Origin: Paraburkholderia fynbosensis
Lineage (GTDB): Bacteria; Pseudomonadota; Gammaproteobacteria; Burkholderiales; Burkholderiaceae
Length of the DNA: 64,000 nucleotides
Assembly (NCBI RefSeq): GCF_902859935.1
Contig: NZ_CADIKI010000003.1
Span: 186,001-250,000 of the forward strand
Reading direction: 5' to 3'
Both the position numbers and the translations under genes were made by a program. The notes under the pieces are model-generated. The model was not told the DNA's origin. It was given only the letters and a program-made list of their open reading frames with translations, and made no database searches. Shown here piece after piece: positions 27,040-35,578 of this stretch (within the stretch, counting starts at the first letter, position 1; each line of letters opens with the position of its first letter).

Positions 27040-27363
27040 ATGCAAAATCTGACCGCTCCCGCACTCGCCGAATGGCTTGCCGACACTTCGCGTCCCGCGC
27101 CCGTGCTGCTCGACGTGCGCGAGCCGTGGGAACTGCAGACGGCGTCGATCGCCGGCGCCGTGTCGATTCCGATGCGTGAAATTCCCGCGCGCAGCGAAGA
27201 ACTCGACGACGACGCGCAGATCGTCTGCGTCTGCCATCACGGCGCGCGCAGCGCCCAGGTCGCGATGTTCCTCGAATCGCGCGGCCATACCAACGTGTTC
27301 AATCTGCAAGGCGGCATCGACGCGTGGTCGCGTCAGGTCGATCCGTCCGTTCCCACCTACTGA
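27040..27363 (+). CDS. Single-domain rhodanese-like protein
   Basis: A 107-residue rhodanese domain. The active-site loop reads CHHGARSAQV near residue 67, with the catalytic cysteine followed by the usual loop and arginine; VLLDVREPWELQTASIAGAV and NVFNLQGGIDAWS are standard family blocks. Such proteins move sulfane sulfur from persulfides to acceptors such as cyanide or thiols. It has no signal peptide, so it is cytoplasmic. It lies 70 bp after the PIMT gene and directly before the tolC-like ruin. Confidence 0.92.
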   Translation: MQNLTAPALAEWLADTSRPAPVLLDVREPWELQTASIAGAVSIPMREIPARSEELDDDAQIVCVCHHGARSAQVAMFLESRGHTNVFNLQGGIDAWSRQVDPSVPTY

Positions 27364-27376
27364 GCTCACTGCCGCG

Positions 27377-28317
27377 GTGACGCGCCAGCGGGCGCCGATC
27401 CGCGCGGCCGTTCTGGCGCCGACGCTGGCCGGCGCGTTTCACACGCTGCCCGCGCAGGCCGTCGGCCTGTCCTAGCTCTACGAAGGCGCTCGCTGGCGAC
27501 GCGCAACTGCAAAGCGCGCGCGCGCGACGCTCGCCGCCGACAGCGAAGAACTGCCGCTCGCTCGCGCCAGGCTGCTGCGGCAAGTCTCGGCATCGCTCAC
27601 TGGCAGCCGCCAGAACACCGATTTCGACCGGGCTTTCCCGCTTCTTCCGGCAATAGCAACGGCTATGTGATCTCGCTCACGCAGCCGCTGATTCACGTCG
27701 ATAGCTGGTACGGCTATGCGCAGGGCCAGCTTGCGGTGGACCCGGCGCAGGCGTCGTTTGCGCAGGCCCGCCAGGATCTGATAGCGCGGCTCGGTCAGGC
27801 TTATTTCGACGCGCTCTCCGCCTAGGACAGCCTCGCCATCGCGCGGTCGCAGAAGGTGCCGAGCGCGCAGCAGCTCCAATCGGCGCGGCGCTCGTTCGAG
27901 GTCGGCAACACCACCATCACCGATACCAACGAAGCGCAGGCCAAATACGATCAGGCCGTGTCGCAGGAAATCGCCGCGCAGAACCCTCTCGCGGTGAAGC
28001 TGGCTGCGTTGCGGCAGATCGTCGGCCATCCGGTCGGGCAGGTGGACGGGCTCGCGGCCGGCGCGCCGCTGTCGCCGCCCGTGCCCGCCGATATCAACCA
28101 GTCGGTCGATGCAGCGAGCGACGCGAACTATCGGGTCGTGGTCAAACAGAGTGCGCTCGCCAGCGCGCAGCGCGAAACGTCCAAGGCCCGCGCCGGCCAC
28201 CTGCCCACCGTCAATCTGGTCGCGAGCCGCTCGCGCAGCAGCCTCGGCGCAGCGGGTGCGGGCAACTTCGGCGGCAATTTCGGCGGCCGCTTCGGCAGTG
28301 GCGCGAACACGCTGTCG
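27377..28317 (+). pseudogene. Decayed, 3'-truncated TolC-family outer-membrane efflux gene
   Basis: Stitched over three frames, the region reads as a TolC-family precursor: a leader ending LPAQAVGLS, then AGDAQLQSARA, LARARLLRQVSASLTGSRQN, NGYVISLTQPLIHVDSWYGY, RSFEVGNTTITDTNEAQAKY and ANYRVVVKQSALASAQRETS. Lesions are an in-frame TAG at 27473-27475, frame changes near 27485, near 27520 (an extra CG in a GC run) and near 27640-27650, and a second TAG at 27823-27825. Both stops look like CAG to TAG changes at glutamine positions. Similarity ends at GANTLS (28317), so the last third, including the second outer-membrane barrel repeat, is gone. It cannot make a working protein. Confidence 0.85.
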
Positions 28318-28533
28318 TTCTTCCATAGCGCACCGTCTATTCGCGGAATGGCAATGCGAGGATCGGCCAACCGAGCGGGCCGTTTGGCGCGTTCTGAAGA
28401 CAGCATGAATGTGAGAGCGCCGCTAGCCGACCGCGTCACCCAACGCCCTTTCCCATTCTCCATTCGGAATTTTCCTGCAATCCCAATAACGGCCCACGGG
28501 CACCATGCTGCGATCTGTTTCCGGAGTGTTGAG

Positions 28534-28992
28534 ATGAAATTTTCGAAGATCGCACTAGCGCTCGCGACGCTGGCGCCGCTCGCCGCTTACGCGACATTGG
28601 GCACGCAGCCAGTCGCGCGTACGCGTGCGGTGGCGGCGTCGCGGTCGTTGCTGCAGTCGTCGGTGGCAACCGGCGCTTCGGCCGCGTCGTACACGGTGCG
28701 CGAGGCCAAGGACGCCGACGGCGTGACGATCCGCGAATACGTGTTGCCCACCAACGTGGTGTTTGCCGTCTCGTGGCAAGGTCCGGTGCGCCCGGACATG
28801 AGCGAACTGCTCGGCAGCTACTTTCCGAACTTCGTCACCCCCCGCGAAGGACGCGCGCAAGGCATCGGCCCGATGGTCCAGCACAACAGCGGGTTCCATA
28901 TCGAGTCGGCCGGCCATACAGGCTACTTTTTCGGCAAGGCGTACCTGCCACGCCTCGTTCCCGCCAATGTCCGCATGGAGACTCTGCAATGA
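28534..28992 (+). CDS. DUF2844 family exported protein
   Basis: A 152-residue DUF2844 protein with a signal peptide [20 protein letters not shown]. The mature part includes [20 protein letters not shown] and [20 protein letters not shown], the family core. DUF2844 genes usually stand directly before DUF3443 genes, as here: its TGA overlaps the next ATG. No function is established to my knowledge. The frame is open upstream into the tolC remains, but the start at 28534 gives a proper signal peptide. The 216 bases before it (28318-28533) contain nothing I recognise. Confidence 0.88.
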   Translation: MKFSKIALALATLAPLAAYATLGTQPVARTRAVAASRSLLQSSVATGASAASYTVREAKDADGVTIREYVLPTNVVFAVSWQGPVRPDMSELLGSYFPNFVTPREGRAQGIGPMVQHNSGFHIESAGHTGYFFGKAYLPRLVPANVRMETLQ

Positions 28993-30476
28993 AGCGGCAC
29001 GTGCATTCATCGAACGGCCACTCCATGGCCTTATTCAACAAGAAACTTTGCTGCGCGCTTGTGTGCGCCAGTGTGACGCTGTCCGCGTGCGGGGGTGGCG
29101 GGGGCGATGAGGGTGGCGGTCAGACGGCGCCGACTCCGACTCCGACTCCAACTCCAACTCCAACTCCAACTCCAACTCCAACTCCAACTCCAACTCCAAC
29201 TCCAACTCCAACTCCAACTGTAACTCCAACCTCAACTTCGAATCCAAGCGCGAACCCGAACCCGAACCCGAACCCGAACCCAAGCCCAAGCCCGAGCCCG
29301 ACACCAAGCCCAAGCCCAACACCAAGCCCAAGCCCAATACCAAGCCCAAGCCCAAGCCCGACACCAACTCCCGTCACCAACACCGTCCCCCTGACCGTGG
29401 AACGATGGACGAGCTACGTCAACATCCCCTATGTCAGCGTCACGATCTGCATTCCAGGGGGCCAGGGCGCGAACCAGTGCGCGACGATCGATCACATGCA
29501 GGTCGACACCGGCTCGGTCGGCGTGCGCGTGCTCGCCAGCGCATTAGGTTCGGCGCTCACCGCCAGCCTGCCAGCGCAATCGGGCGCCACCGACGATCCG
29601 ACGGGTAGCGCAGCGATCGCCGAATGCGCGCAGTTCAACACCGGCTTTACATGGGGAGCAGTCAAACGCGCCGACGTCACGATCGGCAGCAAGATGGCGG
29701 GCAACCTGCCTATCCAGGTAATCGCCGACGGCAAGTACTCGACACCGTCGGACTGTCTGTCGCGCGGCGGCACCAACCTGGACACGAAGGCCGGCATGGG
29801 CGCGAACGGCGTAGTCGGCATCTCGACGGCACAGCGCGATTACGCGGCGGCCGCGAACACCGCGCTGCCGGCAACCTATTACTACTGCTCGTCCGCAGCG
29901 TCGTGCACGAGCACGCGAGTGCCGCTCGACATCCAGGTCATGAATCCGGTCGCCAATTTCACGTCGGATAACAACGGCACGATCATCCGTCTGCCGGCGT
30001 TGCCGGCGGGCGGCCAGGCCAACGCGACGGGTGAACTGGTGTTCGGCATCGGCACGCAGGCGAACAATGCGCTGCCGTCGAATGCGAACATTCTCACGCT
30101 GAACCAGTACGGCTATTTCACGACCACGTACCAGGGCTACTCGTATCTCAGCGCAATCGACAGCGGCTCCAATGCGAACTTCTTCACGGACTACACGACG
30201 CCTTATTCGGGCGACTGGTTCGTGCCGATCACCACGCTCAGTCTGTCCGCGACCCTCGTTGGCGCCACCAGCGGATCCAAGCCGGTGAGCGTGCCGTTCT
30301 CACTAGCGAACGGCTTTACGCTATTGGCTAATCCCTACGCGGCCTATGACAGCCTCGGCTCGCCCATGTACAGCATGTTCGTCTGGGGACTGCCGTTCTT
30401 TTACGGCCGCAGCGTCTACACCGCACTCAACAACGCAACGATCGGCACCCATACGGGGCCGTTCATCGCGTTCTGA
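28989..30476 (+). CDS. DUF3443 family lipoprotein-like surface or periplasmic protein
   Basis: A 495-residue DUF3443 protein. Its signal region ends [16 protein letters not shown], which resembles a lipobox with cysteine near residue 35. Residues about 47-130 are a low-complexity linker of Thr-Pro, Asn-Pro and Ser-Pro dipeptides. The globular domain follows, with [36 protein letters not shown] and [20 protein letters not shown]; the two D-[ST]-G-S motifs recall pepsin-like aspartic proteases, but that link is only my inference. It is coupled to DUF2844 by an ATGA overlap. The start at 28989 is fixed by this overlap. Confidence 0.87.
   Translation: MKRHVHSSNGHSMALFNKKLCCALVCASVTLSACGGGGGDEGGGQTAPTPTPTPTPTPTPTPTPTPTPTPTPTPTPTVTPTSTSNPSANPNPNPNPNPSPSPSPTPSPSPTPSPSPIPSPSPSPTPTPVTNTVPLTVERWTSYVNIPYVSVTICIPGGQGANQCATIDHMQVDTGSVGVRVLASALGSALTASLPAQSGATDDPTGSAAIAECAQFNTGFTWGAVKRADVTIGSKMAGNLPIQVIADGKYSTPSDCLSRGGTNLDTKAGMGANGVVGISTAQRDYAAAANTALPATYYYCSSAASCTSTRVPLDIQVMNPVANFTSDNNGTIIRLPALPAGGQANATGELVFGIGTQANNALPSNANILTLNQYGYFTTTYQGYSYLSAIDSGSNANFFTDYTTPYSGDWFVPITTLSLSATLVGATSGSKPVSVPFSLANGFTLLANPYAAYDSLGSPMYSMFVWGLPFFYGRSVYTALNNATIGTHTGPFIAF
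29131..29364 (+). repeat. Three successive hexanucleotide arrays inside the DUF3443 gene
   Basis: Coding repeats follow one another: CCAACT-type units (Thr-Pro) at about 29131-29218, AACCCG-type units (Asn-Pro) at about 29252-29281 and AAGCCC-type units (Ser-Pro) at about 29281-29364. The six-base period keeps the frame whatever the copy number. The CCAACT array is close to perfect, which favours slippage. Confidence 0.9.
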
Positions 30477-30510
30477 TCGGGCAGCACAAGCAAGGGATCT
30501 AAACGTAGAT

Positions 30511-30538
30511 GGCCGGCGCCTCACGGCGCCGGCCTTCT
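30511..30538. terminator. Terminator between DUF3443 and the convergent aminotransferase
   Basis: GGCCGGCGCC and GGCGCCGGCC form a perfect 10-bp stem with loop TCAC, followed by TTCTC. It lies 35 bp after the DUF3443 stop. The T-run is short, so efficiency is uncertain. Confidence 0.6.
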
Positions 30539-30622
30539 CGCCAGCAGCACCATCGCATCGTCCACGACAAGCACGCGCGGATCACACACGAGCCATCCCT
30601 ATTCGAATCGCAACGACCACAT

Positions 30623-31951
30623 CTAGTCCGTCTCCCTCAACACCTCCGCCACCGTCCCGAAGATCTCCTCGAGCTGCGCCTCCTCGACGATCAACGGCGG
30701 CGAGAACGCCAGAATATCCCCGGTATAACGCGTCAACACTCCCTTCTCGAAGCAGCGCACGAACACGTCATACGCACGCGCGCCCGGCGCGCCGTCGCGC
30801 GGCGCCAACTCCACGCCACCGACAAGACCCAGATTGCGCACGTCGATCACATGCCGTTCACCGCGCAGCTTGTGGATCGCACTCTCGAACAGCGGCGCCA
30901 TGCGCGCGGCCCGCTCGAACAGTTGCTCGCGCTCATATAGATCGATCGTTGCGCACGCCGCGGCGGCCGCGATCGGATGCCCCGAATACGTATAGCCGTG
31001 AAACAGCTCGATACCACCCGGCGCGCCGTTCACGATCGCGTCGTGAATCTTCGCGCTCGCCGCGACCGCGCCCATCGGCGCGGCGGCATTGTTGGTGCCC
31101 TTGGCCATCGTCAGCAGATCGGGCGTGACGCCAAAGTACTGCGCGGCGAACGGTGCGCCGAGGCGTCCCCAGCCGGTGATCACTTCGTCGAAGATCAGCA
31201 GGATGCCGTGCCGGTCGCAGATCTCGCGCAGCCGCTGCAAATAGCCTTGCGGTGGAATCAGCACGCCCGTGGATCCGGCCACCGGCTCGACGATCACCGC
31301 GGCGATCGTCGACGCATCGTGCAGCGTCACGAGCCGCTCGAGTTCGTCGGCGAGATGCGCGCCCCACGCGGGCTGTCCCTTCGAAAATGCCGCTTCCTTG
31401 AGGTTCAGCGTATGCGGCAGGTGATCGACCGCCGGCAGCAGGCCGCCTGAAAACGCCTTGCGGTTCGGTGCAATGCCGCCCACCGAAATGCCGCCGAAGC
31501 CGACGCCGTGATAACCGCGCTCGCGTCCGATCAGGCGCGTGCGCTGCCCTTCGCCGCGCGCGCGGTGATAGGCGAGCGCGATCTTCAGCGCGGTATCGAC
31601 CGCCTCCGAGCCCGAGTTGGCAAAGAAGATGTGCTTCAGATCGCCCGGCGTGTGGCGGGCAATTTTCGTCGCGGCTTCGAAGGCCTTCGGGTGGCCCATC
31701 TGGAAGGTCGGCGCGAAATCCATTTCCGCCGCCTGCGCCTGCACCGCCGCGACGATCTCGTCGCGGCAATGGCCCGCGTTCACGCACCACAGCCCGGCCG
31801 TGCCGTCGAGAATGCGCCGTCCATCGTGCGACGTGTAGTACATCCCCTTCGCGCTCGCCAGCAGGCGCGGCGCGCTCTTGAACTGACGGTTCGCGGTGAA
31901 GGGCATCCAGAAAGCGGACATATCGGGTGGGCTGACGGCGCGCTCGTTCAT
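30623..31951 (-). CDS. Class III aminotransferase, omega-amino acid:pyruvate type
   Basis: A 442-residue PLP enzyme of the class III family, closest in pattern to beta-alanine/omega-amino acid:pyruvate aminotransferases. Key parts are FFANSGSEAVDTALKIALAY, the PLP-pyridine aspartate in LLIFDEVITGWGRLG, the Schiff-base lysine in LLTMAKGTNNAAAPMG and the substrate segment ELFHGYTYSGHPIAAAAA. It would transfer amino groups from a terminal amine to pyruvate, a nitrogen-salvage step. It is divergent from urtA, whose promoter is predicted to be sigma-54 dependent, so joint nitrogen control is possible. Confidence 0.9.
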   Translation of the reverse strand: MNERAVSPPDMSAFWMPFTANRQFKSAPRLLASAKGMYYTSHDGRRILDGTAGLWCVNAGHCRDEIVAAVQAQAAEMDFAPTFQMGHPKAFEAATKIARHTPGDLKHIFFANSGSEAVDTALKIALAYHRARGEGQRTRLIGRERGYHGVGFGGISVGGIAPNRKAFSGGLLPAVDHLPHTLNLKEAAFSKGQPAWGAHLADELERLVTLHDASTIAAVIVEPVAGSTGVLIPPQGYLQRLREICDRHGILLIFDEVITGWGRLGAPFAAQYFGVTPDLLTMAKGTNNAAAPMGAVAASAKIHDAIVNGAPGGIELFHGYTYSGHPIAAAAACATIDLYEREQLFERAARMAPLFESAIHKLRGERHVIDVRNLGLVGGVELAPRDGAPGARAYDVFVRCFEKGVLTRYTGDILAFSPPLIVEEAQLEEIFGTVAEVLRETD

Positions 31952-32198
31952 GTTGGTGTCTCCTCGCGTGAGTGGTCTTTCAGTGTAGGCAGAGCGCGGC
32001 GCATGCACAAAGGCGCGGCGGCCATGCACCGTCGACGCCCGCTGGCGGACGCGCGCGCTTCGTTGCGGCGCCGCGCGCACCCGAACGAGGCGCTTGCCGC
32101 GATCCTGCACCACTTTCGCGCGGCGGGGCGCCCCGCCGCCTCGGCGCGCAGCCGCGCCATGGCGCGCTGCCTATGCAATACGAGTCGAAATTGCCGCA

Positions 32199-32214
32199 TG
32201 GCATGTGGCTTGCA
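32199..32214 (+). promoter_or_regulatory. Sigma-54 promoter of urtA
   Basis: TGGCATGTGGCTTGCA matches the sigma-54 consensus TGGCAY-R-N4-TTGCW, with exactly ten bases between the GG and GC elements. It lies 88 bp before the urtA start in the 351-bp gap 31952-32302, which holds no gene. TGCACC at 32106-32111 and CGCACC at 32076-32081 resemble NtrC half-sites, but their right halves are poor. Confidence 0.7.
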
Positions 32215-32302
32215 GTACAAGAGCGGCAAGTCACGCGGGATAAGCCCTGCTGGCCGAAATCGATGCCCATAAACAGTCACCATCAATGGCAAGGGGAAAC
32301 AC

Positions 32303-33601
32303 ATGAAACGTCGCAGTCTGCTGAAGTTCGGCTCCATGTCCGGCGCATTGGCGCTTGCTGGTCAGGTGCCGTTCGCGAATGCGCAGTCCGGCAGTGGTCC
32401 GATCAAGGTGGGCATTCTGCATTCGCTGTCGGGCACGATGGCAATCTCCGAAACGTCCCTGAAGGACACCGCGTTGATGACCATCGCGGACATCAACAAG
32501 AACGGCGGCGTGATGGGCCGTCAGCTTCAGCCGGTGGTGGTCGACCCGGCGTCGAACTGGCCGCTGTTCGCCGAGAAAGCACGTCAGCTCATCACGCAGG
32601 AGAAGTGCGCGGTGGTGTTCGGCTGCTGGACTTCCGTGTCGCGCAAATCGGTGCTGCCGGTGTTCGAGGAACTGAACGGCCTGCTGTTCTATCCGGTGCA
32701 GTACGAAGGCGAAGAAATGTCGCGCAACGTGTTCTACACAGGCGCAGCGCCGAATCAGCAGGCGATTCCCGCGACCGAATATCTGATGAGCGCCGAAGGC
32801 GGCGGCGCCAAGCGCTTCTTCCTGCTAGGTACCGACTATGTGTATCCGCGTACGACCAACAAGATCCTGCGCGCGTTCCTCAAGTCCAAGGGCGTGCAGG
32901 AAGCCGATATTCAAGAGGTCTACACGCCGTTCGGCCATAGCGACTATCAGACCATCGTCGCGAACATCAAGACCTTCTCGCAAGGCGGCAAGACCGCGGT
33001 GATCTCGACCGTCAACGGCGACTCGAACGTGCCGTTCTACAAGGAACTCGGCAACCAGGGACTGAAGGCCTCGGACGTGCCGGTGGTCGCGTTCTCGGTC
33101 GGTGAAGAGGAACTGCGCGGCATCGACACGAAGCCGCTGGTCGGCAACCTCGCCGCATGGAACTACTTCATGTCGTTGCGCAACCCGGCCAATGAAAAGT
33201 TCAAGAAGGAATGGGCGACCTGGGTCAAGGACAACAACCTGCCGGGCGGCTCGAAGCGCGTGACCAACGACCCGATGGAAGCGACCTTCGTCGGCATCCA
33301 TATGTGGAAGCAGGCGGTCGAGAAAGCGAAGAGCACCGACGTCGACAAGGTGCGCGTGGCGATGATCGGCCAGACTTTCGCGGCGCCCTCGGGCTTCACG
33401 CTGGAGATGGACGGCAACCACCATCTGCACAAGCCGGTGATGATCGGCGAAGTACGCGCCGACGGCCAGTTCAACGTGGTGTGGCGGACCAAGACCGCGA
33501 TTCGCGCCCAGCCGTGGAGCCCGTTCATCGCCGGCAATTCGAGCAAGCCGGATGTGGTCAGCTCGATTCCGGCGTTCCTGAAGCGCTCGCGCATCGCCTG
33601 A
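32303..33601 (+). CDS. urtA: Urea ABC transporter substrate-binding protein
   Basis: The 432-residue urea-binding component. The N-terminus KRRSLLKFGSMSGALALAG is a likely twin-arginine signal peptide cleaved near ANAQ. The mature part has IKVGILHSLSGTMAISETSL, CAVVFGCWTSVSRKSVLPV and NGLLFYPVQYEGEE, all typical of UrtA/FmdD proteins rather than leucine binders. It binds urea in the periplasm for UrtBCDE. AAGGGGAA precedes the ATG. A gap of 338 bp with strong hairpins separates it from urtB, which may allow higher expression of the binding protein. Confidence 0.95.
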   Translation: MKRRSLLKFGSMSGALALAGQVPFANAQSGSGPIKVGILHSLSGTMAISETSLKDTALMTIADINKNGGVMGRQLQPVVVDPASNWPLFAEKARQLITQEKCAVVFGCWTSVSRKSVLPVFEELNGLLFYPVQYEGEEMSRNVFYTGAAPNQQAIPATEYLMSAEGGGAKRFFLLGTDYVYPRTTNKILRAFLKSKGVQEADIQEVYTPFGHSDYQTIVANIKTFSQGGKTAVISTVNGDSNVPFYKELGNQGLKASDVPVVAFSVGEEELRGIDTKPLVGNLAAWNYFMSLRNPANEKFKKEWATWVKDNNLPGGSKRVTNDPMEATFVGIHMWKQAVEKAKSTDVDKVRVAMIGQTFAAPSGFTLEMDGNHHLHKPVMIGEVRADGQFNVVWRTKTAIRAQPWSPFIAGNSSKPDVVSSIPAFLKRSRIA

Positions 33602-33939
33602 GCGGACTGACAGGACGGCGCGGCGGTGCGGTTGGTTAGCCGCCTCGCCGCGTCGCGAGCCGATGTATGTGATTCCACCGGGGCGCGCTTGCCGCACCGC
33701 GCGTTCGGCCATCGTGAAGGGGCTTCGGGCGCGCCTGTGCATTCGCATCGTCGGTCTGGATTGGCGCGGTTGAATTCGCGGAACTCACGCCCTTGCACGT
33801 ACCCGCCGACTGCGTCTGCGCAGTCTCGGCGGCCGAAGCGGATTCACGGCGCGCACCCGCGCAGCAGTAACCCGACCGCGCGGCACGACCGCTTGTGTTG
33901 CATCCACGCCGCGCTGCGGTTTTTTCTTCAAAGGCCACC
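33602..33939 (+). other. urtA-urtB intergenic region with strong RNA hairpins
   Basis: No gene is seen in these 338 bases. A GC-rich imperfect stem spans about 33611-33657 right after urtA (GGCGCGGCGG against CCGCCTCGCC). A second stem is at about 33808-33835 (GACTGCG/CGCAGTC with flanking CCG/CGG). CCGC-GCT-GCGG followed by six T residues at 33913-33926 is a weak terminator-like structure just before urtB. These could protect or partly end the urtA transcript. Confidence 0.4.
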
Positions 33940-35577
33940 ATGGCGTTTTCATTTTTCACAGACGCACGACGGCTCGCACGGCGCAGTATCGCCGGTGCTG
34001 CGCTGGTGCTCGTCGCCGGCGCCCCGCTCGCCGCGTTCGCGCTGACTCCCGCCGATGTCGCGCCGCTTGCCGCCGACGACTTCGACGCCAAATCCGCGGC
34101 GATCGACAAGCTGATCGCCAACCACGACAAGGAATCGCTCGCGGTGCTCAAGGCGCTGTCCGACGACAGCGCGCTCGCGACCGACGCGGGCGCCGTGCTG
34201 CTGCAGGACGGCGACACTGCACGCGATGCCGTCACCGGCAAGACGGTGGCCGCCGGCGACGCGCAGCCGGTCACCCTGAACAACCTGCTGCGCTCAAAAG
34301 TGTCCGGCGCACTTGCAGGCCTGCAACTCGACTCGCCCGACCGGGCCACCCGCGAAGCCGCGATCGGCGCGCTGCTGCAAAACCCCGATCCGGCGATCAA
34401 GCCGCTGGTCGACGCGGCCCGCGCGAAGGAAACCGATCCGGCGCTGAAGAAGCGCCTCGACACGCTGTGGGCGATGACCGCGCTGCACGACGCCGACCCG
34501 GCCAAACGGCTGGAGGCCGTGCAACTGGTGGCCGCGCGGCACGATCTCGACATGAACGAACTGCTGCGTCCGCTGGTCGCGAAGAAAGCCGACGGCAGCT
34601 TCGCCGAAGCCGACGAGCGCGTGCGCGCCGCCGCGCAAACGGGCATCGACGAACTCGATGCGATCCAGCGCCGCGGCCAGATCGCCGGCACGCTGTTCGC
34701 CGGGCTGTCGCTCGGCAGCGTGCTGCTGCTCGCCGCGCTCGGCCTTGCGATCACGTATGGGCTGATCGGCGTGATCAACATGGCGCACGGCGAATTCCTG
34801 ATGATCGGCGCGTACGCCACTTACGTCGTGCAGAACCTGTTTCAGCGCTTTGCCCCCGGCGCGTTCGACTGGTACCCGCTGCTCGCGGTGCCGGCGTCGT
34901 TCATGGCGGCGGCCCTCGTCGGCATCGTGCTCGAACGGCTGGTGCTCAAGCATCTGTATGGGCGGCCGCTCGAAACGCTGCTGACCACCTTCGGCGTGAG
35001 CCTGATCCTGATCCAGGCGACGCGCATGCTGTTCGGCGCGCAGAACGTGCAGGTGATCAACCCGGCCTGGATGAGCGGCGGCGTGAGCGTGCTGCCGAAT
35101 CTGATCCTGCCGTACAACCGCCTCGCGATTCTGGCGTTCTCGATGATCGTCGTCGGCATCGCGTGGGCGGTGTTGACCAAGACCCGCCTCGGCCTGTTCG
35201 TGCGCGCGGTTACGCAGAATCGCCGCATGGCTGCGTGCGTCGGCGTGAAGACCGCGCGCGTCGATTCGTATGCGTTCGCGTTCGGCGCGGGGATCGCGGG
35301 TCTCGGCGGCTGCGCGCTGTCGCAGATCGGCAACGTCGGGCCGGACCTCGGCCAGAGCTACATCATCGATTCGTTCATGGCGGTCGTGCTCGGTGGTGTC
35401 GGGCAGTTGGCGGGCACGGTCATCGGCGGCTTCGGGCTCGGGCTCGTCAGCAAGGCGATCGAGCCGTTCTGGGGCGCGGTGCTCGCGAAGATCGCGGTGC
35501 TGGTGCTGATCGTGTTGTTCATCCAGAAGCGTCCGCAGGGCATGTTCGCCCTCAAGGGCCGTAGCGCGGAGGCATGA
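33940..35577 (+). CDS. urtB: Urea ABC transporter permease UrtB
   Basis: A 545-residue permease subunit. It has a signal-like N-terminus (RRSIAGAALVLVAGAPLAAF), then about 200 residues of helical, HEAT-like extracytoplasmic domain (KALSDDSALATDAGAVLLQD) found in UrtB proteins, and from about residue 245 a LivH-like membrane domain with GLAITYGLIGVINMAHGEFL and the EAA-like MAVVLGGVGQLAGTVIGGF. With UrtC it forms the urea channel. The start at 33940 gives the expected leader. UrtC begins one base after its stop. Confidence 0.95.
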   Translation: MAFSFFTDARRLARRSIAGAALVLVAGAPLAAFALTPADVAPLAADDFDAKSAAIDKLIANHDKESLAVLKALSDDSALATDAGAVLLQDGDTARDAVTGKTVAAGDAQPVTLNNLLRSKVSGALAGLQLDSPDRATREAAIGALLQNPDPAIKPLVDAARAKETDPALKKRLDTLWAMTALHDADPAKRLEAVQLVAARHDLDMNELLRPLVAKKADGSFAEADERVRAAAQTGIDELDAIQRRGQIAGTLFAGLSLGSVLLLAALGLAITYGLIGVINMAHGEFLMIGAYATYVVQNLFQRFAPGAFDWYPLLAVPASFMAAALVGIVLERLVLKHLYGRPLETLLTTFGVSLILIQATRMLFGAQNVQVINPAWMSGGVSVLPNLILPYNRLAILAFSMIVVGIAWAVLTKTRLGLFVRAVTQNRRMAACVGVKTARVDSYAFAFGAGIAGLGGCALSQIGNVGPDLGQSYIIDSFMAVVLGGVGQLAGTVIGGFGLGLVSKAIEPFWGAVLAKIAVLVLIVLFIQKRPQGMFALKGRSAEA

Positions 35578-35578
35578 G

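Noticed and set aside
27856..28992. One continuous 378-residue protein joining TolC-like sequence and DUF2844
   Set aside because: The first part is the 3' piece of a broken gene with no proper start, and the second part has its own signal peptide and start at 28534. It is an accidental read-through frame, not a designed fusion.
29131..29364. CRISPR-like or minisatellite array
   Set aside because: The repeat unit is six bases without spacers and lies in frame inside a coding sequence; it is a coding microsatellite.
30346..31128. Plus-strand open frame opposite the aminotransferase end
   Set aside because: It starts inside DUF3443, runs antisense to a clear PLP enzyme and is rich in Arg/Pro/Ser with no recognisable domain.
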